From Frigoribacterium sp. Leaf415 (GTDB lineage Bacteria; Actinomycetota; Actinomycetes; Actinomycetales; Microbacteriaceae): a DNA stretch of 64,000 nt. The translations under genes were made by a program, and so were the position numbers. Positions within the stretch are counted from its first letter, which is position 1; each line of letters opens with the position of its first letter. The stretch lies in contig NZ_LMQR01000001.1 in the NCBI RefSeq assembly GCF_001424645.1, positions 613,301-677,300 of the forward strand, in the 5' to 3' direction. Positions 1-9,013 of this stretch are shown here, piece by piece. The notes beneath the pieces were generated by a model. It did not search any database. It saw only the letters and a list, made by a program, of their open reading frames with translations, and was not told the origin of the DNA.

Positions 1-143
1 ACCAGGCCTCCGTCACCGCCGCCACCGCCGTGGTGATGGACGCCGTGACCGAGCTCGTCGAACGGCTGCGAGCCGAGAAGGCCCCGGCCGAGCGGTGGAA
101 CCCCGCCAAGAACCACCAGAAGGAGACAGGCCGCTTTGAGTAG
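1..143 (+). CDS. plsC: 1-acyl-glycerol-3-phosphate acyltransferase, C-terminal end (partial)
   Basis: The last 46 codons of a gene that begins before the window. The tail reads in frame 3 and ends ERWNPAKNHQKETGRFE, then TAG at 141-143. The gene directly upstream of gpsA in actinobacteria is usually the PlsC-type lysophosphatidate acyltransferase, a membrane enzyme of phospholipid synthesis. The catalytic HX4D motif lies outside the window, so the name rests on the tail and on synteny. The stop codon overlaps the proposed TTG start of gpsA, suggesting translational coupling. Confidence 0.6.
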   Translation, partial: QASVTAATAVVMDAVTELVERLRAEKAPAERWNPAKNHQKETGRFE

Positions 144-1230
144 CTCCGAGTCACGCGAAGGCGCCATCGAGGCTCTCGGAGAAGGGGCGGTCACGACCGA
201 GGCGATCTCGATCGTCATGCGCGACTCGATCCCGCGTCGGGTGGCCGTCCTGGGATCGGGCAGCTGGGGCACCACCTTCGCCAAGGTCCTCGCCGAGGGC
301 GGCGCCGACGTCACCCTCTGGGCGCGTCGGCCCGAGGTGGCCCGCGAGATCACCGAGAGCAAGCGCAACAGCGACTACCTCCCGGGCATCAACCTGCCCC
401 GCACCCTCGTCGCGACCCCGTCGGTCGAGCAGGCCCTCGCGGGTGCCGAGCAGGTCTACCTGTCGGTCCCCAGCCAGACATTGCGCGACAACCTGACGGC
501 CATCCGCGGCATGGTCCCGTCCGGGGTGCCGGTCGTCAGTCTGATGAAGGGCGTCGAGAAGGCCACCGGGTTGCGCATGAGCGAGGTGATCGAGGCCGAG
601 CTCGGCATCGACCGCGACCTGATCGCCGTCGCGTCGGGGCCCAACCTCGCCCTCGAGATCGCGAAGCGGCAGCCCACGGCCGCCGTCGTGTCGTCGTACA
701 GCCTCGACACGGCGACCCTGGTGGCGGCCACCGCCACCAACCCGTACTTCCGCTCGTTCGTGAACACCGACGTGATCGGCACCGAGTTCGGGGGCGTCCT
801 CAAGAACCTGATCGCCGTCGCGATCGGCATCGTCGACGGCGTGGGGTACGGCGAGAACACCAAGGCGTCGATCATCACGCGCGGACTGGCCGAGATGACC
901 GCGTTCGCCGTGTCGTTCGGGGCCAAGGCCGAGACCCTCGCCGGTCTCGCCGGGCTGGGCGACCTCATCGCCACCTGCGAGTCGCCGCTCTCGCGCAACA
1001 ACACCGCGGGTCGGCTGCTCGGGCAGGGTTACGCCTTCGGCGACGTCGTGCGCCAGATGAACCAGACCGCCGAGGGGCTGGCCTCCGTCGCGCCGATCCT
1101 CGAACTCGCGCGGTCGCGCGGCGTCGACATGCCCATCGTCCAGCAGGTGGCCGAGGTGCTCGCCGGTACACTCGACCCGCGCAACATCGCCCCACACCTC
1201 ACCGAGACGGACGAGCCCCAGGGCGAGTGA
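136..1230 (+). CDS. gpsA: Glycerol-3-phosphate dehydrogenase [NAD(P)+]
   Basis: Cytosolic enzyme reducing dihydroxyacetone phosphate to sn-glycerol 3-phosphate for phospholipid synthesis, which fits the acyltransferase gene just upstream. The Rossmann nucleotide loop GSGSWGTTFA lies at about residues 40-49. The substrate domain shows GPNLALEIAK and the catalytic lysine region GGVLKNLIAVAIG (Lys near 223), then GLAGLGDLIATC. The start is uncertain. TTG at 136 has an AAGGAG sequence about 12 bases upstream and overlaps the plsC stop. ATG at 217 would give the usual family N-terminus, a few residues before the VAVLGSGSWG strand. I keep 136 because of the ribosome binding site. Identity is sure; the start is not. 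Confidence 0.93.
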   Translation: MSSSESREGAIEALGEGAVTTEAISIVMRDSIPRRVAVLGSGSWGTTFAKVLAEGGADVTLWARRPEVAREITESKRNSDYLPGINLPRTLVATPSVEQALAGAEQVYLSVPSQTLRDNLTAIRGMVPSGVPVVSLMKGVEKATGLRMSEVIEAELGIDRDLIAVASGPNLALEIAKRQPTAAVVSSYSLDTATLVAATATNPYFRSFVNTDVIGTEFGGVLKNLIAVAIGIVDGVGYGENTKASIITRGLAEMTAFAVSFGAKAETLAGLAGLGDLIATCESPLSRNNTAGRLLGQGYAFGDVVRQMNQTAEGLASVAPILELARSRGVDMPIVQQVAEVLAGTLDPRNIAPHLTETDEPQGE

Positions 1231-1321
1231 CCGCAGGTCGTCCATGCCGGGGGCGTGCGACGACCAGAGCCCGCTCACCGCGGGTCGGCCCGCGGGCCGT
1301 GACACCGACGAAAGGCCCTCC

Positions 1322-2506
1322 ATGGCGAGCACCGAGCCCACCGCGACCACCCGCCTCGCCGCGGCCGACATCTCGTCCGTCGACGCCTCGTCGGTCTTGG
1401 CCTCGGCACCCGAGGCGGCGAAGACCGTCGTGGTCGTCCTCTTCGGCGGCCGCTCGAGCGAGCACTCGATCAGCTGCGCGACGGCCGGGGGAGTCCTCTC
1501 GGCGATCGACCGCACCCGCTACGACGTGGTGCCCGTGGGCATCACCGTCGACGGGGCGTTCACCCTCCAGCCCGACGACGCGGCGAGGTTCGCGCTCGAC
1601 GCCGAGACGCTGCCGACCGTCGTCGACAACGGCACCCGCGTGCACTGGCCCGAGTCGTCCACCACCCGCGAGCTGACCGTCACCGAGCCCGACGGCACGA
1701 CGCGCCTGCTGGGCGAGGTCGACGTGGTGTTCCCGATCTTGCACGGTCCGTTCGGCGAGGACGGCACGGTGCAGGGCCTGCTCGAACTGACCGGGCTGCC
1801 CTACGTCGGGGCGGGCGTGCTCGCCTCGTCGCTCGGCATGGACAAGCACTTCACGAAGACGGTGCTGCAGGCCGCCGGCGTGACCGTCGCCCCGTGGCTC
1901 ACCGTCCGTCGTCGTGACTGGGACGCCGCGCCCGAGCGCGTGACCGCCGACGTCGAGCCGCTCGGTTACCCGATGTTCGTCAAGCCCGCCCGAGCCGGGT
2001 CGAGCGTGGGGGTGTCGCGCGTCGACGCGCCCGCCGACCTCGCCACGGCCATGGCCAAGGCCTTCGCCGAGGACCACAAGGTCCTCGTCGAGTCCGCGGT
2101 CGTCGGCCGCGAGATCGAGTGCGCCGTGCTCGGTGGACGCGACGGGGCGGCGCCCCGCACCTCGGTCGCGGGCGAGATCGTCCTCGCGAGCGACACCTTC
2201 TACGACTTCGAGTCGAAGTACCTCGGCGCCCCCGGGGCCGACCTGGTCTGCCCCGCCGACCTCGCCCCGGGCGACCTGGCCGAGATGCAGCGGCTCGCCG
2301 CGCTGGCCTTCGAGGCCATCGACGGCACGGGCCTGGCTCGCGTCGACTTCTTCCTGACCGACGACGGCTGGGTGATCAACGAGGTCAACACCATGCCCGG
2401 CTTCACGCCCATCTCGATGTTCCCCGCCTGCTGGCTCGCGAGCGGCCTGAGCTACCCCGAGCTGATCGACGAACTCATCGCCCTCGGCCTCGAGACCGAG
2501 CGTTGA
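1322..2506 (+). CDS. ddl: D-alanine--D-alanine ligase
   Basis: ATP-grasp ligase making the D-Ala-D-Ala dipeptide for peptidoglycan precursors in the cytoplasm. The protein is 394 residues. It shows VVVLFGGRSSEHSIS near the start, the loop FVKPARAGSSVGVSRV in the ATP-grasp region, and the metal-binding end INEVNTMPGFTPISMFP. ATG 1322 is chosen because GAAAGG stands a few bases upstream; an upstream in-frame ATG at 1244 lacks this. About 25 residues precede the conserved first strand, a modest N-terminal extension. It lies about 90 bases after gpsA on the same strand, so cotranscription is likely. Confidence 0.95.
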   Translation: MASTEPTATTRLAAADISSVDASSVLASAPEAAKTVVVVLFGGRSSEHSISCATAGGVLSAIDRTRYDVVPVGITVDGAFTLQPDDAARFALDAETLPTVVDNGTRVHWPESSTTRELTVTEPDGTTRLLGEVDVVFPILHGPFGEDGTVQGLLELTGLPYVGAGVLASSLGMDKHFTKTVLQAAGVTVAPWLTVRRRDWDAAPERVTADVEPLGYPMFVKPARAGSSVGVSRVDAPADLATAMAKAFAEDHKVLVESAVVGREIECAVLGGRDGAAPRTSVAGEIVLASDTFYDFESKYLGAPGADLVCPADLAPGDLAEMQRLAALAFEAIDGTGLARVDFFLTDDGWVINEVNTMPGFTPISMFPACWLASGLSYPELIDELIALGLETER

Positions 2507-2551
2507 CGCAGCCCGAACTCTGACGCAGCCCGTCCGCCTCCGCGACCGGCC

Positions 2552-3121
2552 CTACGGCGTCGGCGTGGGCGTCGCCGACGGCTCGTCGGCCGACCCGGCC
2601 GACCCGGGCAGGTCGCCGGCTCCGACACACTTCTTGCCGTCGTTCGGCAGGTAGCCGACCGCGTCGGCCAGGTCGCGCAGGACGTTGCCGCCGTTCGCCT
2701 TGGTGGTGTCGACGATCACCTGGACGCCGGGTTCGCGGCCGTACGTGGTGAGGATCGAGGTCTCGGCGTCGTCCGGGTCTTGATCGACGAGCCAGTCGAC
2801 GCCCTGGATGTCGTAGCAGGGCAGGTCGGACACGGCGGGCGTCTCGACGCCGCAGTGCAGCAGCACGCTGGTCGGCGACCCCCAGGCGCCGGTCGCCTGG
2901 GCGTCGGTCTCGCGGCGGCCCTGCCCGTCGTCGACGACCTCGGGCAGGTGGACGGTGACCTGGGCGCAGGCCGGGTCGTTCGCCCCCGCGGCGGGCTGCA
3001 TCGGGACGGCTTGCGAGCAGCCGACGAGCGTCGTCGCGAGACCGGCCCCGACGAGCACGAGGGCCGAGACGCGAAGACGGGGACGGAGGCGCGCGGCGAG
3101 GCGCGAGGACGGGTTCGACAT
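2552..3121 (-). CDS. DUF3515-type secreted lipoprotein
   Basis: A 189-residue protein of the DUF3515 type common in actinobacteria, function unknown. A basic N-terminus is followed by a hydrophobic segment and the lipobox LVGC at about residues 31-34, so it should be lipid-anchored outside the membrane. The mature part contains conserved-looking cysteines in VLLHCGVE, LPCYDIQGVDW and GKKCVG. It ends in a Ser/Pro/Thr-rich tail. The ATG at 3121 is preceded at 7 bases by the -10 box TAGCCT and has no Shine-Dalgarno sequence, so the transcript is probably leaderless. It is divergent from thiL and convergent with ddl. Confidence 0.85.
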   Translation of the reverse strand: MSNPSSRLAARLRPRLRVSALVLVGAGLATTLVGCSQAVPMQPAAGANDPACAQVTVHLPEVVDDGQGRRETDAQATGAWGSPTSVLLHCGVETPAVSDLPCYDIQGVDWLVDQDPDDAETSILTTYGREPGVQVIVDTTKANGGNVLRDLADAVGYLPNDGKKCVGAGDLPGSAGSADEPSATPTPTP

Positions 3122-3128
3122 CGCATCC

Positions 3129-3138
3129 AGGCTACCGT
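3129..3138. promoter_or_regulatory. Overlapping divergent -10 boxes for DUF3515 and thiL
   Basis: The sequence AGGCTACCGT carries TAGCCT on the minus strand (3134-3129) and TACCGT on the plus strand (3133-3138). Each stands exactly 7 bases before its ATG (3121 minus, 3146 plus). The two hexamers share two base pairs, and only 24 bp separate the start codons. Confidence 0.65.
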
Positions 3139-3145
3139 TCAGCAC

Positions 3146-4165
3146 ATGGAACGACGCTCCACGGACCCCCGCCCGGACGACGCCGACACCGTCGAGGGCG
3201 TCGGCGAGCTCGCCACCCTGGCCCGCATCCTGCCGCGCCTGCCCCGAGGCGACGACACGCTGCTCGGCCCCGGTGACGACGCCGCCGTGGTCGCGGCGCC
3301 CGACGGCCGGTTCGTCGTGACGACCGACCTCATGGTGCACGGCCCCGACTTCCGTCGTGCCTGGTCGACGTCGTACGACCTCGGCTGGAAGGCCGCGGCG
3401 TCGAACCTGTCCGACGTGGCGGCGATGGGCGCGCGGCCCACGGCGCTGGTCGTCGCCCTCGCGGTGCCCGGCGACACGAGCGTGACCGAGCTCGAGGCCT
3501 TCGCGGACGGCCTCCGCGAGGGCTGTTCCGTGATGGCCCCGGGCACGGGTGTCGTCGGCGGTGACCTCTCGGTCTCGCCGACCTTCACGGTCGCGGTGAC
3601 GGCGTTCGGCGACCTCGAGGGACGCACGCCGGTGCGGCGGGACGGAGCCCGACCCGGCGACGTCGTCGCGGTGTCGGGCGCGCTCGGCCGTTCGGCGCGT
3701 GGACTCGATCTGCTGTTCCGTCTCGGCGTCGACCACGAGGGGGTGCCCGACACCGCCGCGGCCGCCGCCCTGCGTGAGCGCGACCCGGACGTCGGCTGGC
3801 ACCTGGCCCCAACCCCACCCGTGGCCGACGGCCGCTCGGCGGCGCTGGCCGGGGCGACCGCCATGCTCGACCTGTCGGACGGCCTCGCCCTCGACGCCGG
3901 TCGCGTCGCCCGCGCCTCCGGTGTCGTGGTCGACCTGTCGGCCCGGGCGCTGGGCGACGACCCCCGGCTCGCCCTCTCGGGCGGCGAGGACCACTCCCTG
4001 TTCGCCACGTTCCCGCCCGACGTCGCGTTGCCCGGTGGTTTCCGCGCCGTCGGCACGGTCGGCGATCCGGCAGGAGGCGCGCCCCGCGTCACCGTCGACG
4101 GTTCCGACCTCGGCGAGTCCGGCGGGTGGGACCCGTACCGCCTGTGGTCGGGGGCGCAGGGCTGA
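3146..4165 (+). CDS. thiL: Thiamine-monophosphate kinase
   Basis: Phosphorylates thiamine monophosphate to thiamine diphosphate, the active cofactor. The 339-residue protein has the PurM/ThiL fold markers: GPGDDAAVV near residue 38, a VVTTDLMVHGPDF metal-binding segment, VVGGDLSVSP, LDLSDGLALDAGRVA and SGGEDHSLF. The start at ATG 3146 is favoured over a longer upstream frame, because TACCGT stands 7 bases before it and the family begins close to here. It is convergent with rsmD, from which it is separated by 28 bp carrying one AGGAGGCGCG copy (minus strand). Confidence 0.94.
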   Translation: MERRSTDPRPDDADTVEGVGELATLARILPRLPRGDDTLLGPGDDAAVVAAPDGRFVVTTDLMVHGPDFRRAWSTSYDLGWKAAASNLSDVAAMGARPTALVVALAVPGDTSVTELEAFADGLREGCSVMAPGTGVVGGDLSVSPTFTVAVTAFGDLEGRTPVRRDGARPGDVVAVSGALGRSARGLDLLFRLGVDHEGVPDTAAAAALRERDPDVGWHLAPTPPVADGRSAALAGATAMLDLSDGLALDAGRVARASGVVVDLSARALGDDPRLALSGGEDHSLFATFPPDVALPGGFRAVGTVGDPAGGAPRVTVDGSDLGESGGWDPYRLWSGAQG

Positions 4166-4193
4166 CGAGCCGACCCGCGCCTCCTGGTCCGGG

Positions 4194-4769
4194 TCAGTCG
4201 CGCAGCGCGAACCAGACCGTGGTGTCGCCGTACTGCTTCTTGACGTCGAGGGTGAGGCCGTCGGGCCAGCCCGGTTCGCCGTCCCGCGAGGCGCGCTCGA
4301 CGACGACGAGGGCCTGCTCGTCGAGCGACGGCAGCAGGGCCGTGAGGTCGGCGGTGAGGTCGGCGGCCGACAGCTCGTAGGGCGGGTCGAAGAAGACGAG
4401 GTCGACGAGCGCCGAGCCGCCCTCGAGGTACGACCGCACGGGTTGGGCGACCACGTCGATCCGCGGGGGAGTGCCGCGCGGCGGACGGGGTGCCCGCGCC
4501 AGCACGGACTCGACGTTGCGGCGCAGCACCTTCGCGGCGGCCGGGGCCTTCTCGACGAGGACGACCGAGGCCGCCCCTCGCGACGCCGCCTCGAGCCCGA
4601 GGCCGCCCGTGCCGGCGTAGAGGTCGAGGACGCGCCGGCCCCGGATCTCGTCGCGCGCGTCGAGCGACGAGAACAGCGCCTCGCGCACCCGGTCGCTCGT
4701 GGGCCGCGTCCCGACCTTGGGGACGACGAGCGAGAGGTTGTCGGCGAAGCCGGAGATGATGCGGGACAT
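4194..4769 (-). CDS. rsmD: 16S rRNA (guanine(966)-N(2))-methyltransferase
   Basis: SAM-dependent methylation of G966 of 16S rRNA during 30S assembly. The N-terminus MSRIISGFADNL is typical. The SAM loop VLDLYAGTGGLGLEAASRG lies near residues 50-68, and the catalytic motif VFFDPPYE marks an N-methyltransferase. The ATG at 4769 matches the family start; an ATG at 4781 in frame would add four residues. A weak -10-like CATGGT (4782-4777) ends 7 bases before the chosen start, consistent with a leaderless message. Confidence 0.93.
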   Translation of the reverse strand: MSRIISGFADNLSLVVPKVGTRPTSDRVREALFSSLDARDEIRGRRVLDLYAGTGGLGLEAASRGAASVVLVEKAPAAAKVLRRNVESVLARAPRPPRGTPPRIDVVAQPVRSYLEGGSALVDLVFFDPPYELSAADLTADLTALLPSLDEQALVVVERASRDGEPGWPDGLTLDVKKQYGDTTVWFALRD

Positions 4770-4940
4770 GGGGTCAACCATGCCAGGTCGACGCGCGACA
4801 CCCGGCGCGCACCGGGCACGCACCCGGCACGCACGCGGTTCGAGCATCCCGACAACGCATCACCGTCGACCGCCGCGCCCGGTCGTCGGACCTGCACAAC
4901 CGAGTTGGCGGTGCCCGCCGACGTCGGCAGCATCGGTGCC

Positions 4941-6647
4941 ATGACCAGCGTTGATCGTACTGTGAGGCCCTCGTTCACGAAGTCGCTGTTCGCCGGGCGC
5001 ATCGCCTCCGAACTCGTCTTCCCGTACCCGCAGATGACGGCGGCCGAGAAGGCCCGGGTCGAGACGGTCTCGGCATCCGCCCGCGAGGTGCTCGCCGGCT
5101 ACGACCCGCTGAAGGCCGAACGCGAGGGGTGGATCGGCGACGACCTCGTGCGCGAGCTGGGCGAGCGGGGGCTGATGGGACTCTTCGTCTCCGAGGAGTA
5201 CGGCGGTCTGGGGCTCGGCCAGAGCGCGTACTGCCGCGTGTACGAGGAGTTCGGTCGGGTCGACGGCACCCTGGCCACGGTCATGGGGGTGCACCAGTCC
5301 ATCGGGACGAAGCCCCTGCACCTCTACGGCACCGACGACCAGAGGGCGCGCTGGCTGCCCGACCTGGCGAGCGGCCGGAAGCTCGCGGCGTTCGTGCTCA
5401 CCGAGCCGAACGTGGGCAGCGACGCCTACGCGCTCGAGACCCGGGCCGAGCGGCAGAGCGACGGCAGCTGGCTGCTGAACGGCGAGAAGCGGTGGATCGG
5501 CAACGGCGACAAGGACGTCCTGACGGTCTTCGCGCAGAGCGACCTCGGGCACGTCGCGCTGATCGTCGAGAAGGGCACGGAGGGGCTGAGCACCGGCCCG
5601 CGGTTCGAGACGCACGGCCTCAAGGCCAACCACCTGCAGCGCGTGCACTTCAAGGACGTCCGCGTGCCCGCCGAGAACCTCCTCGGCGAACCCGGCGACG
5701 GCTTCCGCATCGCGGTGAACACGCTGAACAACGGTCGCATGTCGATGGGCACGGCCATCGCGGGCGGCATGAAGCGGTTCCTCGAGCTGAGCCTCGAACA
5801 CACGGAGGCGCGGCACCAGTTCGGCAGGCCGCTCGCCGACTTCGAGATGGTCGGCGACAAGCTCGCCTGGATGACGCAGCAGATCTACGGCGTCGAGTCG
5901 ATGTCGTACCTGACCACGGGCCTCGTCGACCGCGGCGACACCGACTTCGCGCTCGAGTCGGCGATGACCAAGGTCGCCGCGAGCGACACCGGCTGGTACG
6001 CCCTCAACCGGGCCGTCCAGCTGCACGGAGGCGAGGCCTACATGGAGGGGCACCCGCTGTCCAAGGCCCTGCGCGACTTCCGCATCTTCCCGATCTTCGA
6101 GGGGGCCAACGACGTCCTGCGCGCGTTCGTCGCCCTGAACGGCCTCAAGACGCTCAGCGAGGAGCTGCCCGACGTCGCGTCGCTGAGGATCGGCGACCCC
6201 GGTCGGGCGCTCGGGGTGCTCGCGCCGTACGTCGCGGGGCGCGTGCAGCGGCGCATCCGGCCCGAGCGGCCGATCGGGGTCCACCCCGCGCTCGCCAAGC
6301 AGGCCGCCGAGCTCGGCGACCAGGTCTCGCGGCTGCGCGAGCGCACCGAGGGGGCGCTCCGCAAGCACGGCAAGAAGGTGCAGGAGAAGCAGCTCGTCCA
6401 GAAGCGCCTCGCCGACGCGGCGAGCGGCATCTACGCGCAGACGGCCGTCCTCTCCCGGGCCTCGACGGCCCTCCAGGAGGCACGGGCCGACTCCGACGCG
6501 GAGCGTCACCTGGCCGTCGGCTTCTGCAAGCAGTCCGCCCGCGGGGTGGGACGGCAGCTGCGGGCCCTCGAGGTGAACGACGACGGGCACGTGGCCGACC
6601 TCGCGAAGGCGACCCGCGCCTCCGGCGGGTACTCCTTCTCGCTCTGA
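4941..6647 (+). CDS. Acyl-CoA dehydrogenase (long-chain type with C-terminal extension)
   Basis: FAD enzyme for the first step of fatty-acid beta-oxidation. At 568 residues it is longer than the common 380-residue family and resembles very-long-chain types that carry an extra C-terminal helical domain. Visible are FVSEEYGGLGLGQ, the FAD/substrate segment FVLTEPNVGSDA, LNGEKRWIGNG and, at about residue 387, the catalytic glutamate in IFPIFEGANDVLR. The last 170 residues are rich in Arg, Glu and Lys and look helical. No clear Shine-Dalgarno or -10 box stands before ATG 4941. It sits between rsmD and recG, where the conserved cluster usually has no such gene, so it may be a lineage insertion. 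Confidence 0.92.
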   Translation: MTSVDRTVRPSFTKSLFAGRIASELVFPYPQMTAAEKARVETVSASAREVLAGYDPLKAEREGWIGDDLVRELGERGLMGLFVSEEYGGLGLGQSAYCRVYEEFGRVDGTLATVMGVHQSIGTKPLHLYGTDDQRARWLPDLASGRKLAAFVLTEPNVGSDAYALETRAERQSDGSWLLNGEKRWIGNGDKDVLTVFAQSDLGHVALIVEKGTEGLSTGPRFETHGLKANHLQRVHFKDVRVPAENLLGEPGDGFRIAVNTLNNGRMSMGTAIAGGMKRFLELSLEHTEARHQFGRPLADFEMVGDKLAWMTQQIYGVESMSYLTTGLVDRGDTDFALESAMTKVAASDTGWYALNRAVQLHGGEAYMEGHPLSKALRDFRIFPIFEGANDVLRAFVALNGLKTLSEELPDVASLRIGDPGRALGVLAPYVAGRVQRRIRPERPIGVHPALAKQAAELGDQVSRLRERTEGALRKHGKKVQEKQLVQKRLADAASGIYAQTAVLSRASTALQEARADSDAERHLAVGFCKQSARGVGRQLRALEVNDDGHVADLAKATRASGGYSFSL

Positions 6648-6708
6648 CCACGGGCCGGCCCGACGGGGTCCGGCGCCGCCCGACGCGGGCGCTGTCGGGG
6701 GCGGGCGC

Positions 6709-6714
6709 TAGCGT
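6709..6714 (+). promoter_or_regulatory. -10 box of a leaderless recG promoter
   Basis: TAGCGT ends 7 bases before the GTG at 6722, with no Shine-Dalgarno sequence between. This spacing selects GTG 6722 over the in-frame GTGs a few codons upstream. Confidence 0.55.
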
Positions 6715-6721
6715 GGTGTCC

Positions 6722-8932
6722 GTGCCCGACTCACCCCTCGACGCGTCGCTGGCCGGGGCCCTCGGCGGCCGGACGGCCACCGCCCTGCAGAAGGCCTTCG
6801 GCCTGCGCACGGTCGGCGACCTGCTGGCGCACTTCCCTCGGCGTTACGCCCGGCGGGGCGAGCTCACGGCGCTCGACCAGTTGCCCCTCGGCGAGTCCGT
6901 CACGATCGTGGCCCAGGTGCTCGACGTGCGCGAACGCACGATGCGCGCCCGGCGCGGGTCGATCCTCGAGGTGCGCATCGGCGACGGCCAGGGCATCCTC
7001 ACGCTCACTTTCTTCAACCAGGCGTGGCGGGCCAAGGATCTGGTGCCGGGTGCCCGGGGCATCTTCGCCGGCAAGGTCGGCGACTACCGGGGGCTCCGTC
7101 AGCTGGCGCACCCCGACTACGAGTTGTTCGACGCCTCGCACGAGGCCGTCGCGGGGGTCGGCGACCAACAGGCCCAGAAGTGGGCGAAGCAGCCGATCCC
7201 GATCTACCCGGCCAGCGCCTCCGTGGCGTCCTGGCAGGTCCAGAAGTCGGTCGAGGTGCTGCTCGACGGCCTGCCGCCGATCGACGACGCGGTGCCGGCG
7301 TCGGTCCGGTCCGAGCTCGACCTCGTGCCCGTGTCCGAGGCGTACGAGCGCATCCACCGTCCCGAGACCGATCGCGACCACCTCACGGCCCGCGACACCC
7401 TGCGGTTCGACGAGGCATTCGTGCTGCAGAGCGCCCTGCTCCAGCAGCGGGCGCTCGTGCGTCGGTCGGCAGCGACCCCCCGACGTGCCACCCCCGACGG
7501 CCTGCTCGCCACCTTCGACGCCGCCCTGCCCTTCGAGCGGACGGGCGACCAGCGCCTCGTCGGCGACGAGATCACCCGCGACCTCGAGGCCGAGGTGCCG
7601 ATGAACCGCCTCGTGCAGGGCGAGGTCGGCTCGGGCAAGACCCTCGTCGCCCTGCGGGCGATGCTCGCGGTGGCCGAGAGCGGTGGCCAGTCGGCCCTGC
7701 TGGCCCCGACCGAGGTGCTCGCGGCCCAGCACCTGCGATCGATCACGGCCACGCTCGGGCCCGACCTGGCGGCCCGCCTCCGCCCGACCCTGCTGACCGG
7801 CCAGATGACGGTCGCCCAGCGCAAGAAGGCGCTGCTGTCCATCGTCAGCGGCCAGGCGCACATCGTGGTGGGCACCCACGCCCTGATCAGCGAGACCGTC
7901 GAGTTCTTCGACCTCGGCCTCGTCGTCGTCGACGAGCAGCACCGCTTCGGCGTCGACCAGCGTGAGGCGCTGCGCAAGAAAGGCGCCACGCCGCCGCACG
8001 TGCTCGTCCTGACCGCGACGCCGATCCCGCGCACCGTGGCCATGACGGTCTTCGGCGACCTCGACGTGTCCACCATCGCCGAGCTGCCGAAGGGGCGCCA
8101 GCCGATCGAGTCGTTCGTCGTGCCCCTCGCCGACCACCCGACCTGGGGCGGTCGCATCTGGCAGCGCTCGGCCGAAGAGGTGGCGAAGGGGCGACAGGTG
8201 TTCGTCGTCTGCCCGGCGATCGACGCGGTCACGGCCGAACCCGGCGACCCGCCCGACGCCGACGACGCGCCCGGCGACGACGCGCCCGGGGCCGACGCGT
8301 CCGAGGCACCGGCACCCGAACGCGCGAGTGTCGAAGGGGTCATGGCGCGGGTGCCCACGATCCCCGTGCTGCAGGGCCTGCGCGTCGAGCCCCTGCACGG
8401 ACGCATGTCGTCCGACGAGAAGGACGACGTCATGCGTCGCTTCGCCGCCGGCGACATCGACGTGCTCGTCGCGACGACGGTCATCGAGGTGGGGGTCGAC
8501 GTGCCGAACGCCTCGACCATGGTCGTGCTCGACGCCGACCGTTTCGGCGTCTCGCAGCTGCACCAGTTGCGCGGTCGCGTCGGCCGCGGTGGCCACCCGG
8601 GGCTCTGCCTGCTCGTCACCCACGCGGCGGCCGACACCGTGGCCCGCGAGCGGGTCGACGCGGTGGCGGCCACGCTCGACGGCTTCGAGCTCGCGCAGGT
8701 CGACCTCGACCTGCGTCGCGAGGGCGACGTGCTCGGCAACCTCCAGTCGGGCGGCCGCTCGTCCCTGCGTCTGCTGCGGGTGGCCCGCGACGGCGACCTC
8801 ATCGGCCTCGCCCGTGAGCACGCGGCCGGGGTCCTCGACGCCGACCCCCGCCTGGTCGACCACCCCGCCCTCGCCGCCGCCATCGCGCGCCGACTCGACG
8901 ACCGGGGCCGCGAGGCCATGGGCAAGAACTGA
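6722..8932 (+). CDS. recG: ATP-dependent DNA helicase RecG
   Basis: Branch-migrating helicase that remodels stalled forks and Holliday junctions. The N-terminal wedge/OB region (LTALDQLPLGESVTIVAQV) is followed by Walker A in GEVGSGKTLVALRAM near residue 302, the DEQH box in VVVDEQHRFG near 403, TATPIPRTVAM, and motifs V-VI in IEVGVDVPNAS and QLHQLRGRVGRGG. Length is 736. An Asp/Ala/Pro-rich stretch (about residues 505-535) interrupts the second RecA lobe and looks like a flexible loop insertion. GTG 6722 is selected by the -10 box 7 bases upstream. Confidence 0.95.
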   Translation: MPDSPLDASLAGALGGRTATALQKAFGLRTVGDLLAHFPRRYARRGELTALDQLPLGESVTIVAQVLDVRERTMRARRGSILEVRIGDGQGILTLTFFNQAWRAKDLVPGARGIFAGKVGDYRGLRQLAHPDYELFDASHEAVAGVGDQQAQKWAKQPIPIYPASASVASWQVQKSVEVLLDGLPPIDDAVPASVRSELDLVPVSEAYERIHRPETDRDHLTARDTLRFDEAFVLQSALLQQRALVRRSAATPRRATPDGLLATFDAALPFERTGDQRLVGDEITRDLEAEVPMNRLVQGEVGSGKTLVALRAMLAVAESGGQSALLAPTEVLAAQHLRSITATLGPDLAARLRPTLLTGQMTVAQRKKALLSIVSGQAHIVVGTHALISETVEFFDLGLVVVDEQHRFGVDQREALRKKGATPPHVLVLTATPIPRTVAMTVFGDLDVSTIAELPKGRQPIESFVVPLADHPTWGGRIWQRSAEEVAKGRQVFVVCPAIDAVTAEPGDPPDADDAPGDDAPGADASEAPAPERASVEGVMARVPTIPVLQGLRVEPLHGRMSSDEKDDVMRRFAAGDIDVLVATTVIEVGVDVPNASTMVVLDADRFGVSQLHQLRGRVGRGGHPGLCLLVTHAAADTVARERVDAVAATLDGFELAQVDLDLRREGDVLGNLQSGGRSSLRLLRVARDGDLIGLAREHAAGVLDADPRLVDHPALAAAIARRLDDRGREAMGKN

Positions 8933-9001
8933 GCGCGTCGTGGTGCGTGACGCGTCCTCGACCCCGCCGCCGCCCTGGGTGTCCGTCCGGGGTCGGCGGG
9001 A

Positions 9002-9007
9002 TACAGT
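9002..9007 (+). promoter_or_regulatory. -10 box of a leaderless coaD promoter
   Basis: TACAGT lies 6 bases before ATG 9014 without a Shine-Dalgarno sequence. Just upstream is an 8-bp inverted repeat (8959-8966 with 8988-8995) that could end recG transcription. Confidence 0.55.
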
Positions 9008-9013
9008 GACCGG

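Noticed and set aside
2552..5002. An 816-codon minus-strand frame ending in the DUF3515 sequence
   Set aside because: Only the last 189 codons look like protein; the rest is antisense to thiL. The leaderless promoter fixes the true start at 3121.
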